This document shows, piece by piece, positions 15,378 through 24,734 of a stretch of 54,145 bases of DNA (positions within the stretch are counted from its first letter, which is position 1; each line of letters begins with the position of its first letter). The notes under the pieces were generated by a model, which made no database searches, was not told the DNA's origin, and saw only the letters and a list, made by a program, of their open reading frames with translations. The stretch comes from Oscillospiraceae bacterium. Its GTDB lineage: Bacteria; Bacillota; Clostridia; Oscillospirales; Ruminococcaceae. Where the stretch lies: the NCBI GenBank assembly GCA_015067185.1, contig SVMZ01000021.1, positions 1 to 54,145 on the forward strand. Direction: 5' to 3'. The position numbers and the translations under genes were made by a program.

Positions 15378-17717
15378 TCACTCCAGTGTAACACCCTCGG
15401 CACGGCAGAGCAGGATGCCGGCCTCCTGGGCGGGATCCTCTTCCAGTGTGACGGAGAGCAGTTTTTTGCCCGTGGGCAGCAGATGCTCCAGACGGTAGAG
15501 GGTGACAGGCTCACCGGCGGAGGTGAAGGAGAGCTCTGCATCGGTGAGATAAGCAGAGGTGTAGCCGTTGTGACGGTAGAGGGGATGGGGCAGAATCTGG
15601 CTGGGACGACGGTTCCAGTGCCCGATGTTGCCGTTGTTGGTGATGGGGATCTCCTCCGTGCTGCCGTCATCAAAGCGGAGCAGGTAGTGTCCCAGAACTG
15701 TGTTGGGGGTCCAGGGCATACGGGTGCGCTTGTTAAGGGCGGTATGGCAGAGAATCAGGCTGTCAAAGTGAGCATCCACCGTAAAGGAGACCGGAGCGGG
15801 TCTGACAGCCGGCGGGAAGGAGATGTCGTTTTTATAAAGCAGCGTTTCGGTACCGCCATGGAGAGAGGGATAGCGCAGACCGCGCAGGTTCTCCCGCAGG
15901 TGTGGAGTGAGGGTGGCAATCATGCTGTCGTAGGTAAGGGTATAGCAGTGGGTGTAATCCTTGGACCAGAGCATCTGGGCGGTAAAGAGGAAGTCGTAGA
16001 GTTTGCCCTCGCGCTGCAGGGAGGACTCGTTGGTGGGAGTCCAGGCTGAAATCTGGCCGCCGATAATGCCTTTTTTGGCAATACGGCTTTCATAGCGGGG
16101 AAAGTGGCTGGAATAGAGATTGCCGAAAGCTACCTTGAAGCCTTTTTTGAGCAGATCGTCTTCAATATCCTTGCCGAGATGGAAATACCAGATGAAATCC
16201 AGCAGCAAAATATCCTTGGGGATCTTATCAATGGCAGGAGGTGTGAGATAGGGAGAGGAGGGCTGGAGCATATCTGCCCAGATCATCATCTTCAGTCCCT
16301 TTTCTGCCAGATGGTTGTAGATGCGGTTGACATCGGAGGCGAAGAGATCAGCGGGATCTTTCTCCCTGCACTTGGGGCAGCGGCCGATGTAATAGACCTC
16401 ATCGTGTCCCATGTGGACGTATTCTTTCGGCTGGAACACTTCGATGATCTCGTCCAGCAGATCGAAGAGCAGCTCATAGGAGCGCTCATTGGAGGGGCAG
16501 TAGCAGTGGGGATAAAACATCTCGGGGAGGGCGTCCTCGTTGCGGGTGTCCACGTTGTCGGTGTCCATGATGCTGGGAATCTCGGCAATTTCGGGATAGG
16601 TATGGGTCATAAAAGGAACGTGGCCCAGACTTTGCACTTCAGGAACAACCTCAATGCCGAAGCTGCGGATATAAGCGACATAATCGCGGATAAGCTCTTT
16701 GCCGATGGGCTCGCCCTCGGCCACGCTGCCGTGGGGGAAGCTGGGCCAAAGTCCCTGTCTGTGTTTTTCCAAAGCATCCTGCACCGCCACGTTGATCTCG
16801 GGGTGGGATTCAAACAGCATGCCTGCTGCAACCTCCAGAATGACCACATTGTAGCCCATGGGAGAGACAACATATTTAATGAAACGTTTGGCAAAGTCGT
16901 AGCTTTTCTCTGCGGGGAGATAGAGGTGTACGCCGCGGAAAGGCATGGAGGGACTGTCGCTGATGGTGCACTCATAGACACCGGCATTATCGGTGAGTTT
17001 GATAAAGCACTCAGCTCCCATCACCGCGCCGCGGAAGTTGGAGGCGGCAATATGGGCACCGGTTTCGTTGACAGTCAGTTCATAGCCATCCGCGGGGATG
17101 GAGGGATCGGTGACAAAGCGGATGGCAGCCTTTTCGGCGGCAGCGGGACATATGCCGGTGAGTTCGGCATATTTCTCAGCCAATACCGCGGCGGCGCGCA
17201 GACCGTCGGCAGAATCGGCGGAGTAGGAGTTAAAGAGGCTGTGAGGCAGCAGAGCAGTACCGAACTCCGCACAGTTGGGTGTGGGGAACAGAACCGGCGC
17301 ATCACACAGAGAGCCGTAGAGATCCAGAGAGAGCAGCTCAATATCGGAAAAATAGCCGGTAACGGTGACGGCAAGGGTTTCGGTCGTAACACCTGCCTGC
17401 AGCTCAATCTCCTGGGAGGTGATCGTTTTGCCGGTCTCGGCATGGTAGGTGGAGACCGGAGTACCGTCGGCAACGAGGGAGAGGGCGGTGAGGGCGGTGT
17501 TCTCACCCAAACGGAGAACCGCTCTGTCCACAAAGCAACGTTTTGCCAGTGTGATGTGGAGGGTGGTGCCGATATCGCGGACAGCAGACCAGGGAAGAAG
17601 CAGTTTCTCTCCTTTGAGAGGATTGCCGGTTTCTGCCGCGGCAGGGGACAGGGTGCTGTTTTCAAAGGTGATGTGGAGAGTAGAATCAAGCAGAAGGTTG
17701 AGTTTGCCGAGAGTCAT
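15378..17717 (-). CDS. Glycoside hydrolase family 20 (beta-N-acetylhexosaminidase-type)
   Basis: A 779-residue protein. An N-terminal carbohydrate-binding-like beta region (1-140) precedes a GH20b-like domain (140-255), the GH20 TIM barrel (about 258-600) and a C-terminal beta domain. The catalytic Asp-Glu pair is Asp439-Glu440 in HMGHDEV, as expected for substrate-assisted catalysis on N-acetylhexosaminides; a CPKC pair follows. No signal peptide, so it is probably intracellular. The start at 17717 follows GAAAGGAT by 8 bases; upstream in-frame codons overlap recQ. It lies 40 bases after recQ on the same strand and is likely read from the recQ promoter. Confidence 0.88.
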   Translation of the reverse strand: MTLGKLNLLLDSTLHITFENSTLSPAAAETGNPLKGEKLLLPWSAVRDIGTTLHITLAKRCFVDRAVLRLGENTALTALSLVADGTPVSTYHAETGKTITSQEIELQAGVTTETLAVTVTGYFSDIELLSLDLYGSLCDAPVLFPTPNCAEFGTALLPHSLFNSYSADSADGLRAAAVLAEKYAELTGICPAAAEKAAIRFVTDPSIPADGYELTVNETGAHIAASNFRGAVMGAECFIKLTDNAGVYECTISDSPSMPFRGVHLYLPAEKSYDFAKRFIKYVVSPMGYNVVILEVAAGMLFESHPEINVAVQDALEKHRQGLWPSFPHGSVAEGEPIGKELIRDYVAYIRSFGIEVVPEVQSLGHVPFMTHTYPEIAEIPSIMDTDNVDTRNEDALPEMFYPHCYCPSNERSYELLFDLLDEIIEVFQPKEYVHMGHDEVYYIGRCPKCREKDPADLFASDVNRIYNHLAEKGLKMMIWADMLQPSSPYLTPPAIDKIPKDILLLDFIWYFHLGKDIEDDLLKKGFKVAFGNLYSSHFPRYESRIAKKGIIGGQISAWTPTNESSLQREGKLYDFLFTAQMLWSKDYTHCYTLTYDSMIATLTPHLRENLRGLRYPSLHGGTETLLYKNDISFPPAVRPAPVSFTVDAHFDSLILCHTALNKRTRMPWTPNTVLGHYLLRFDDGSTEEIPITNNGNIGHWNRRPSQILPHPLYRHNGYTSAYLTDAELSFTSAGEPVTLYRLEHLLPTGKKLLSVTLEEDPAQEAGILLCRAEGVTLE

Positions 17718-17757
17718 AGCAATACATCCTTTCGCAAAAAATGGGGGAGAGAAGCGG

Positions 17758-19647
17758 TTATTCGGTATAGGACTGAATGACTTCAATGAATTTTTTGCCG
17801 TATCGGTTGGCTTTGTTTTCTCCTACACCGGAGATTTCCAGCAGCTCATCGTGGGTGGTGGGCTTTTCGGCAGCCATGGCGGCAAGGGTGGCGTTGGTGA
17901 AAACCACATAAGAGGGGACGCCTGCCATCGCAGCAAGATGGGCGCGGAGTTTTTTGAGATCCTCGTACAAGGAGGCATCCTCGGGGGAAACGAGATTGTT
18001 ATCGGTGCGTTTCTTTTTCCTGCGGACCGTCTCTTCCGGTTGTTGCTCATCGGGAGTTATGGGTAGTTTCATCAGCATGGTGACGGTTTTGCCGTGGAAC
18101 AGGATATCGGAGGCGGTGTCGGTCAGGGTAATGATACGGTATTGGTCATCGGAGGCGGAGAGATAGCCCAGGGAGATCAGATGTTCAATGTAGTCGCGGA
18201 CAAGGGATTTGCCCTCTTCTTTCATGATGCCGTAGGTGGAGAGGGTATCCAGTTCCAGTTCGGCAATGCGCTGGTCCCTGCTGCCGGTGAGGATCCGGGC
18301 ATAGAAAGCAACCCCGAAGCTGTAGGGGTATTTCCGTGTAGCCCTCGCTACGCAGGAGAGAATTTTCTGGGCGGGGATGGTGATGTCCCGCAGCTCGGTG
18401 CGGATGCCGTTGGCAGCGGCGGCGCCGACGCAGTTGCCGCAGTAATCGCAGCTTTCGGGGGCGGATTCACCGAAATACCCCAGAATAAAACGGCGGAAAC
18501 AGCCAGGCGTGCGGCAGTACTCGGTCATACGGCGCAGACGCAGCAGATCTTTGGCGCGCACCAACTCCCGTTCTTCGTCAGAGAGCTCTTCGTTGTCATC
18601 GGAGTTCTGAATCAGATATTTGGCAGTCATGACATCGTTTTCGGAGAAGAGGAGAATGCAGTCCGCGGGACTGCCATCCCGTCCGGCGCGGCCGGCCTCC
18701 TGATAGTAGCTTTCCAGATTTTTGGGAATATTATAGTGGATGACAAAGCTGACATTGGATTTGTCGATGCCCATGCCAAAGGCGTTGGTGGCCACCATGA
18801 TGCGGGCGCGGTCGTAGATGAAATCCTCCTGATTCTGTCTGCGTTCCTCGTCGGGGAGACCGGCATGGTAGCGGGTAGCAGTCAGACCCCGGTCACGGAG
18901 GACATCGCAGAGGGATTCCACCGTTTTGCGGGTGGAGCAGTAGAGGATGCCGCTTCGGTCACTGCGCTCGGCAAGCAGGTTGAAAAGAAGAGCCTGTTTG
19001 TTGCGGGTACCGCGGGTGTGGAGAACGTCAAAATAGAGGTTGCTGCGGTCAAAGCCGGTGATGACCGAGACGGGGTCGTTCAGCGTCAGCAGCTGACGAA
19101 TATCCCGGCGGACATCGTTGGTGGCGGTGGCGGTGAAAGCACCCAGTGTGGGACGGCGGGGCATCAGCGAGACAAACTCGCTGATTTTGAGATAGCTGGG
19201 GCGGAAATCCTGCCCCCACTGAGAGACACAGTGGGCCTCATCTACAGCAACCAGCGGGATCGCAGCGTTCAGGGCAAATTCCAAAAAGCTCTCGGAGGTG
19301 AGCCGTTCAGGGGCAACATAGATCAGCTTGTATTTCCCCATCCTTGCACCGCGGAGCACTTCAAAATATTGGGCGGGGGCAAGGGAGGAGTTGATATAGG
19401 CGGCGGGAATGCCGCTTTGCAGCAGGGCAGACACCTGATCCTTCATCAGAGAGATCAGCGGGGAGATGACCAGCGTTACACCGGGCAGCAGCAGAGCGGG
19501 CACCTGATAGCAGACCGATTTTCCCGCACCGGTGGGCATGATGCCCAACGCATCCCGCCCGGCGAGCAGGGCATCGATCATCCGCTCCTGTCCATCCCGG
19601 AAGGTGGTGTGCCCGAAATATTTTTTCAGGATCGAATATTTGTCCAT
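17758..19647 (-). CDS. recQ: ATP-dependent DNA helicase RecQ
   Basis: A 629-residue RecQ helicase. Walker A is PTGAGKS (38-44), the DEAH box is at 136-139 followed by the aromatic-rich loop CVSQWGQDFR, and motif VI is YYQEAGRAGRDG. The four-cysteine zinc cluster (CRTPGC...CDYCGNC), winged helix and a C-terminal HRDC domain (GENKANRYGKKF) complete the standard layout. It unwinds 3' to 5' in recombinational repair. The start at 19647 follows GAAGGAAC; the extension to 19707 crosses the promoter. It appears to lead a two-gene unit with the GH20 gene, an odd pairing. Confidence 0.97.
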   Translation of the reverse strand: MDKYSILKKYFGHTTFRDGQERMIDALLAGRDALGIMPTGAGKSVCYQVPALLLPGVTLVISPLISLMKDQVSALLQSGIPAAYINSSLAPAQYFEVLRGARMGKYKLIYVAPERLTSESFLEFALNAAIPLVAVDEAHCVSQWGQDFRPSYLKISEFVSLMPRRPTLGAFTATATNDVRRDIRQLLTLNDPVSVITGFDRSNLYFDVLHTRGTRNKQALLFNLLAERSDRSGILYCSTRKTVESLCDVLRDRGLTATRYHAGLPDEERRQNQEDFIYDRARIMVATNAFGMGIDKSNVSFVIHYNIPKNLESYYQEAGRAGRDGSPADCILLFSENDVMTAKYLIQNSDDNEELSDEERELVRAKDLLRLRRMTEYCRTPGCFRRFILGYFGESAPESCDYCGNCVGAAAANGIRTELRDITIPAQKILSCVARATRKYPYSFGVAFYARILTGSRDQRIAELELDTLSTYGIMKEEGKSLVRDYIEHLISLGYLSASDDQYRIITLTDTASDILFHGKTVTMLMKLPITPDEQQPEETVRRKKKRTDNNLVSPEDASLYEDLKKLRAHLAAMAGVPSYVVFTNATLAAMAAEKPTTHDELLEISGVGENKANRYGKKFIEVIQSYTE

Positions 19648-19678
19648 GTTTTGTTCCTTCGGTTGTTTTTCTGTTATC

Positions 19679-19707
19679 AGTATATAATAAATCCGCCCGC
19701 AATGCAA
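19679..19707 (-). promoter_or_regulatory. Promoter of recQ
   Basis: Minus-strand TTGCAT (19702-19707), 17 bases, TATACT (19679-19684). The -35 and spacer coincide with the terminator hairpin of the upstream gene. Confidence 0.6.
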
Positions 19708-19719
19708 GCGGACGGATTT
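19689..19719 (-). terminator. Terminator after the lipoprotein gene
   Basis: Imperfect inverted repeat AAATCCGTCCGC/GCGGGCGGATTT on the minus strand, 12 bases past the stop at 19732, followed by an AT-rich run. It overlaps the recQ promoter. Confidence 0.65.
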
Positions 19720-19731
19720 AAAAGTGCCGTT

Positions 19732-21036
19732 TTATCCGAGCTTTTCGGCGATATCACGCCCGGATATAAAGTAATATTCAACATTTTCAAGCGGTGGGTT
19801 TATCTCCTGACTATGTGGATCTCCCTGTGCGTACTGCATGAGAATATCGCCGTTGCAGTTGATGGATATTGTTATCAGGTTTTCAATATTGCGTTGCTGC
19901 ATCAGATCAATGAAATAAAATACCGCGGACGACGGATCAAAAAGATATAATTTTTTCGGTACAAGCGTCTCGGAATTGCGTTCCAACAGATACAGCATAT
20001 CACGGTGCTCATCCGTTTGATTTTCACAGCCGCTGCACGCAGGACAAAGTCGTGAAACCTGTTTGATCATAGTTCCTGCTGAAGTATCCTCAAACGGGGA
20101 ACCCATCGAATAATATTTTCCGTTTTTCAGCTCGAACATTTCAACATCAACCTGATAATTGATATAGAGATATTTTCCGTCTTTTCCTGTCAAGGCAAAT
20201 TCAATGGCCCCTACCTCATAGTCAAGTCCGTATCTCTGCGCTATTTTATCTGCTGTTTTTTCCCAATCTGCAATCTTGCGTGTCTCAATCAGCTTGCCGC
20301 TTGGGTCATATTTTTCTATAATCGGTACCGGTGAATCATGTCCGTCTTGGATGTGTTCACTGAGCAGCCAAATACAACCATCGGATATATCTGCCAAAAA
20401 GCGTTTGCCTTTCCTTTCGATCCCGTTATATTTTTCGTTTATGATCTTTTTATGCGATAGACTTGAGCCGGATTGTTCCATAAAGCTGACGTTTGTGTAA
20501 TGATCCGATCCGTATTGTTCCACCCCTCGGATTGCATAGCCAAGTTCACACGGCAGCAAATCGTTATCCTTTGATCCGATTAAAAAAGCTTGATTTTCCT
20601 CCGGATCGTTTCCGATATATTCGTACATCGTTGTTCCGTCTTCCAGATTCATTACAGCGAAATATTCGGTATAGTTCGGGTAAGTTTCCTCCTTATCAGG
20701 CTTGCTGAAAACAGAATAAACGTATTTGGAATCGAGGAAGGCAACCAAATCCAAATATCCGTTTTCTTCAAAAAGCGTTTCCGTTTCCCCGGTGGTAAAA
20801 TTCAGTGATAAGATTTTTGAAATGTGGTTTTTGTCCCAACCCTCTCCACCTTGCAATAGCGCTTTATCCTCTGAAAAACACACGGCACGGCAGGGGAGGC
20901 TCTGCTGCTGATACAAAAGCTTTTTCGGGGAAACATCGATTGATTGAATTTGGGGTTTATTGCCGCAACCAACTAAGGTTGCGGCAATAACGGTTATCAA
21001 AAACAAACGAGCGACAAACTTGGAGTATTTAGTCAT
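19732..21036 (-). CDS. Lipoprotein of unknown function, beta-propeller-like
   Basis: A 434-residue protein with a lipoprotein signal peptide (hydrophobic residues 9-22 ending LVGC). The mature part has many short beta-strand patterns, aromatic/Asp motifs and a CPACSGCE cluster near residue 340. I recognise no family; a beta-propeller-like surface protein is a guess. GGAGGAG lies 6 bases before ATG 21036. Only 14 bases separate it from the upstream C39-like peptidase gene, so they form an operon. Codon use is more AT-rich than the neighbouring recQ and GH genes, suggesting a different origin. Confidence 0.75.
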   Translation of the reverse strand: MTKYSKFVARLFLITVIAATLVGCGNKPQIQSIDVSPKKLLYQQQSLPCRAVCFSEDKALLQGGEGWDKNHISKILSLNFTTGETETLFEENGYLDLVAFLDSKYVYSVFSKPDKEETYPNYTEYFAVMNLEDGTTMYEYIGNDPEENQAFLIGSKDNDLLPCELGYAIRGVEQYGSDHYTNVSFMEQSGSSLSHKKIINEKYNGIERKGKRFLADISDGCIWLLSEHIQDGHDSPVPIIEKYDPSGKLIETRKIADWEKTADKIAQRYGLDYEVGAIEFALTGKDGKYLYINYQVDVEMFELKNGKYYSMGSPFEDTSAGTMIKQVSRLCPACSGCENQTDEHRDMLYLLERNSETLVPKKLYLFDPSSAVFYFIDLMQQRNIENLITISINCNGDILMQYAQGDPHSQEINPPLENVEYYFISGRDIAEKLG

Positions 21037-21050
21037 TTCTGCTCCTCCAA

Positions 21051-21812
21051 TCAATATATAATCACCCTGCACCCCGCATCGCATTCCAATATCGCATTCA
21101 TCAAAGCAGTACGAGTAACAGAATAACTGCCACTTCCACCTACGGTGTATCCGGGATCAACCAAATACACATACCCTCCGTCGCTGGACTGTCCGCGAAT
21201 ATTAACGAAGTGCATTCCGGTGCTGGATGTAGGGGTTGGAGAAAGGCCATAACCACTGGAGAAAAGCTTATACGGTTTCAGCAAGGCTACAACCGGAGCA
21301 TCATAAACTGAAATGGTTGTGCGGATTAGATAGCTAAAATAATCGGTTTGTGATGCGGTGAATGTTGCACTTAAATAACTGTTTGCTGTTTGGTTGTTAT
21401 TAATATAATTGGTTAGAGCAGGAATTGTTGTCACGCCATTAGAATTCATTACAGAAGATGCAATATTACTTTGGGAAACGCAAGTCCCATTAATGTATTT
21501 TAGTGTCTGATAAATTGTAGCTGGACCACACCAATTGCTTGCAGCTTGAGCGTAACGAGTCACAGGAATACTGCAATAATAATCTGTTCTCAAGTTTTTA
21601 ATTTTATAAGAAGCAGAATTTGTCAAAAGATTGTATTTTTCAATAGCAATTTCCTTTTGCTCAGGAGTCATGTTGGGAGAAGAAAGTATATTTTGAAGTT
21701 GCACGTCAAGGGGGTCAGCAGCCATTGATGATGAAACAGTTGTGTTGGCATATGAAATTGTAGGAATAAAGATTAACATAGCTATTAAAATTAAACCTAG
21801 AACTTTTTTCAT
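21051..21812 (-). CDS. Secreted C39-like cysteine peptidase
   Basis: A 253-residue protein with a cleavable signal peptide (residues 1-22, ending ISYA). The papain-like core fits the C39-like (Peptidase_C39_2) family: oxyanion Gln89 and nucleophile Cys95 in SNWCGPATIYQTLKY, His201 in GMHFVNIRG and Asp219 in VDPGY. There is no ABC transporter or leader-peptide partner nearby, so it is a free extracellular peptidase and not a bacteriocin-exporting C39 protein. GGAGGT precedes the ATG. It is followed at 14 bases by a lipoprotein gene. Base composition is AT-rich compared with the surrounding genes. Confidence 0.85.
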   Translation of the reverse strand: MKKVLGLILIAMLIFIPTISYANTTVSSSMAADPLDVQLQNILSSPNMTPEQKEIAIEKYNLLTNSASYKIKNLRTDYYCSIPVTRYAQAASNWCGPATIYQTLKYINGTCVSQSNIASSVMNSNGVTTIPALTNYINNNQTANSYLSATFTASQTDYFSYLIRTTISVYDAPVVALLKPYKLFSSGYGLSPTPTSSTGMHFVNIRGQSSDGGYVYLVDPGYTVGGSGSYSVTRTALMNAILECDAGCRVIIY

Positions 21813-21916
21813 TTTATGACCTCCTATCGTTATGTGTTGTGTAAAAATATCGGCTGACAGTTATTGCAGTAATTAAAACATTGGAATCACCCCATTCCTA
21901 ATCATCTATTAACTTT

Positions 21917-21945
21917 ATTATAACATATAAGAAATAGAAAATCAA
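21917..21945 (-). promoter_or_regulatory. Promoter of the peptidase-lipoprotein operon
   Basis: Minus-strand TTGATT (21940-21945), 17 bases, TATAAT (21917-21922), giving an AT-rich leader of about 100 bases. Confidence 0.7.
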
Positions 21946-22004
21946 GTAATAATAACTATATTTTTTAAACAATTTGCGATTAAATAGTGTATATTTGGTT
22001 TTGC

Positions 22005-22910
22005 TTATTTGTTTATGGGGGTAAAGTCGGATAGGAGAGCCTTCCCTTCTTTGCTGTCGGCAGAGATGAGATAGTTTTCGGTGGAGTAGATCTCATAGTG
22101 TCCGTTGTCCGGGTTGAGGCGGAAGAGAAGAAGGAGTTTATCTCCCACCTTGGTGTCTGCGGGGGCGGGAATGAAATATTCCTCGATGTCTGTGCCGGCA
22201 GCAAGCCGTACATCTTTGGAAAGCGAATCCTCGGAGGAGAGGGAAGATGGGAGGGTTTCAGGTCCCTTCAACACTTTTTCGATTTCATAGCTGCAGACAG
22301 CAAGATATTTGTTTTTGGGAGTGGTTTCTGTCACGGTGACCAGCAGAATGCGATCAGCATTCCGGGCAGCTTCTTCCGGAGGTTGACTGTCCATTCCTTC
22401 GGTGCTGTAGCCGCCTGCTGCAACAATTTGTTCGATGTATCCGTCGATGTCTTCCAGATCCTGCAAACCGAGGGTGTTGCCGCCGTAAAAGGTGAGCTGG
22501 CCGTTGGCTTCTCCCATCAAAAAGTGGTTCTGGATCCGTCCGAAAACGGTATGGGGATAGACGGGGGAGCGGGTGCCGGTCAGGAAGAGCCAGTAGCTCT
22601 TGCCGGGGATCAATACCGAGCCGCCGGTTCCATAGACATGCAGCGTTTTTTCATCGAGATTGCCGATGTAGTCTTTTTCCAGACGGAAACGGTATACAGA
22701 GGTGGAGTCTTCAAAAGGTTCGCAGTCGATGTAGCTGGCTTTGACAATCGTGTTGGAGTAGGAGCAGAGGGTTTCGAAGGAGTCGATGTCAACAGAAGGC
22801 ATACTCAGATCGGGGGCGAGAGCTTCGGTGAGGTTGGTTTGGGGGGTGCAGGCGGGGAATAGGGTGAAAATCAGCAGAAAAGAGAGCAAAAGCAACAGTT
22901 TTATTTTCAT
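22005..22910 (-). CDS. Lipoprotein with an apparent internal duplication
   Basis: A 301-residue lipoprotein (signal ending LFPAC). Two halves look related: residues about 40-130 (YSNTIVKASYIDCEP...GKSYWLFL) and about 190-285 (NADRILLVTVTETTP...GDKLLLLF) each start with an 'is it used as a signal of change' pattern of beta strands, contain YxIEK/FRLEK-VLKG/YIGN, and end with a G-K/D-x-L-L-F strand. I recognise no named family. The start at 22910 (MKIK) or the adjacent ATG 22913 both follow GGAGGT. It has its own promoter and a leader of about ten bases. Confidence 0.75.
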   Translation of the reverse strand: MKIKLLLLLSFLLIFTLFPACTPQTNLTEALAPDLSMPSVDIDSFETLCSYSNTIVKASYIDCEPFEDSTSVYRFRLEKDYIGNLDEKTLHVYGTGGSVLIPGKSYWLFLTGTRSPVYPHTVFGRIQNHFLMGEANGQLTFYGGNTLGLQDLEDIDGYIEQIVAAGGYSTEGMDSQPPEEAARNADRILLVTVTETTPKNKYLAVCSYEIEKVLKGPETLPSSLSSEDSLSKDVRLAAGTDIEEYFIPAPADTKVGDKLLLLFRLNPDNGHYEIYSTENYLISADSKEGKALLSDFTPINK

Positions 22911-22929
22911 CATAACACCTCCTGTATTC

Positions 22930-22958
22930 ATTATAACAGAAGAAAGAGGAAAAAGCAA
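22930..22958 (-). promoter_or_regulatory. Promoter of the duplicated-domain lipoprotein
   Basis: Minus-strand TTGCTT (22953-22958), 17 bases, TATAAT (22930-22935). Confidence 0.65.
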
Positions 22959-23103
22959 CAGAAAGAAAAGCGGGGAAAAAAACGGACGAAGAGGAAGAAA
23001 AAGTAATCTCATGCAACATAGATGCTACTTTCGGAAACATGATATACTGTTTTTTTAACAGTAAAACTGATATGATGAACTCAAACAAATCCGAAAGGAA
23101 TGA

Positions 23104-24429
23104 ATGACAGTGAAAAAGATTACCTTTATCGGCGCCGGAAGTCTCGGCTTTACCAGAGGTCTTGTTAAGGATATCCTCACCTTCGATGCTTTCCGTGACG
23201 CACACATCGCTCTGATGGATATAAACCAGGAACGTCTTGATATGATCGAGCGCGGTGTCAAGAAGATCATTGCTGCCGGCAACTATCCCGCTACCGTCAG
23301 CGCCACCACCGACCGTGCCAAGGCTCTGGAAGGAGCAGACGGCGTCTGCATCACCATCCTCTCCGGCGGACCCGACATCTTCCGCAACGATATTGAAATC
23401 CCGAAGAAATACGGCGTAGATATCAACGTTGGCGACACCAGAGGTCCCTCCGGTATCTTCCGTTTCCTGCGTACCGCTCCGGCTATGCTGGAGATCTGCC
23501 GCGATATCGAAAAGTACTGCCCCAACGCCATCGTCCTCAACTACACCAACCCGATGGCTATGCTCTGCCGCTATCTCCAGAGCGAGACCAAGGTCAACAT
23601 CACCGGTCTTTGCCACAGCGTTCAGGGTACTGCCGAAATGCTGGCAAAATGGATTGGTGCTCCTATGGATGAGATCACCTATACCTGTGCCGGTATTAAC
23701 CACCAGGCTTTCTACCTCGATTATAAGTGGAACGGTCAGGACGCTTATCCCCTTATCCGCAAGGCTATGGAGAATCCCGAGATCCTCAATGCTGAGCAGG
23801 TCAGAAACGAGATGTTCCTCAACCTGGATTACTATGTAACCGAGTCCTCCGGACACAACTCCGAATATAACGCATGGTTCCGTAAGCGCCCCGATCTCAT
23901 TGAGAAATACTGCACCCACGGCACCAACTGGAACCCCGGTGAGTATGCCTACATCCTCAACGAGTATTTCAAGCGCGAAGAAGACAGAAGCTGGCAGAAG
24001 GAATACGAGGAGTGGCTTGCCAAAGATGAGATCGATCTCACCCGTGGTCACGAGTATGCTTCCAACATCTTCAACGCTGTTTTCGGCGACAACACCATGT
24101 ATGAGTTCAACGGCAACGTCCGCAACTTCGGCCTCATCGACAACCTGCCCGAGGGCTGCTGCGTAGAGGTTCCCACCATCGCCTCCAAGGCCGGTATCCG
24201 CCCGCTGCACGTCGGCGCTCTGCCCGCACAGCTGGCTATCCTCAACAACATCTCCGCCCGCTGCGAAGAGCTGGCTGTTGAAGGCGCCATCACCGGTGAC
24301 AAGCGCAAGGTATTCCACGCCGTTCTCTTCGATCCCCTCACCTCCGCTGTTCTCTCCATGTCCGAGACCAAGCAGATGGTAGACGAGATGTTCGAAGCAG
24401 GCAAGGATTATCTTGCATACCTCAAGTAA
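23104..24429 (+). CDS. melA: Glycoside hydrolase family 4, alpha-galactosidase-like
   Basis: A 441-residue GH4 enzyme, the NAD- and divalent-metal-dependent glycosidase family. The N-terminal Rossmann motif is [12 protein letters not shown] (8-19). The metal-site residues Cys170 and His171 lie in GLCHS, Asn149 in NYTNP and His200 in GINHQ. The Cys-His-Ser arrangement and overall similarity favour the MelA alpha-galactosidase branch over 6-phospho-glycosidases, but specificity is inferred. It is cytoplasmic. Codon use is strongly biased to C-ending codons, as in highly expressed genes such as alaS. GAAAGGAA precedes ATG 23104. A strong terminator follows, so it is monocistronic. Confidence 0.9.
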   Translation: MTVKKITFIGAGSLGFTRGLVKDILTFDAFRDAHIALMDINQERLDMIERGVKKIIAAGNYPATVSATTDRAKALEGADGVCITILSGGPDIFRNDIEIPKKYGVDINVGDTRGPSGIFRFLRTAPAMLEICRDIEKYCPNAIVLNYTNPMAMLCRYLQSETKVNITGLCHSVQGTAEMLAKWIGAPMDEITYTCAGINHQAFYLDYKWNGQDAYPLIRKAMENPEILNAEQVRNEMFLNLDYYVTESSGHNSEYNAWFRKRPDLIEKYCTHGTNWNPGEYAYILNEYFKREEDRSWQKEYEEWLAKDEIDLTRGHEYASNIFNAVFGDNTMYEFNGNVRNFGLIDNLPEGCCVEVPTIASKAGIRPLHVGALPAQLAILNNISARCEELAVEGAITGDKRKVFHAVLFDPLTSAVLSMSETKQMVDEMFEAGKDYLAYLK

Positions 24430-24469
24430 GAGAAATTCCTTTTCTCTCAAAAGAATATCACCAAACAAT

Positions 24470-24504
24470 CGGGAGATACTGTCAGGTATCTCCCGCCTTT
24501 TTAT
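24470..24504 (+). terminator. Intrinsic terminator after the GH4 gene
   Basis: Stem GGGAGATAC (24471-24479) with GTATCTCCC (24486-24494), followed by GCCTTTTTATTT. Confidence 0.93.
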
Positions 24505-24540
24505 TTATAAAAAGGCGCACATAAAAAATGTGAGATCATA

Positions 24541-24734
24541 ATTCGAAAAAAGCAAATGGTTTTCGAAAAAAGCAAATCTAAGCAAAAAAATTCATTTCAA
24601 GCAAATTCAAGCAAACGCAAGCAAAAAAATTCATTTCAAGCAAATTCAAGCAAACGCAAGCAAAAAAATTCATTTCAAGCAAATTCAAGCAAACGCAAGC
24701 AAAAAAAATTATTTCAAGCAAAATTAAGCAAAAC
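24541..24734. repeat. 39-bp tandem repeat (minisatellite)
   Basis: Three perfect 39-bp copies at 24582-24620, 24621-24659 and 24660-24698, plus a decayed fourth copy to 24734. Each unit is built from smaller AAGCAAA-type blocks. Just upstream is a second pair of 20-bp near-repeats (24541-24560 and 24561-24580). The period is a multiple of three, so a short reading frame stays open on both strands, but no ribosome site or recognisable protein is present. Confidence 0.9.

Noticed and set aside
24582-24734. CRISPR array.
   Set aside because: The 39-bp units are directly adjacent with no unique spacers, and no cas gene is present.
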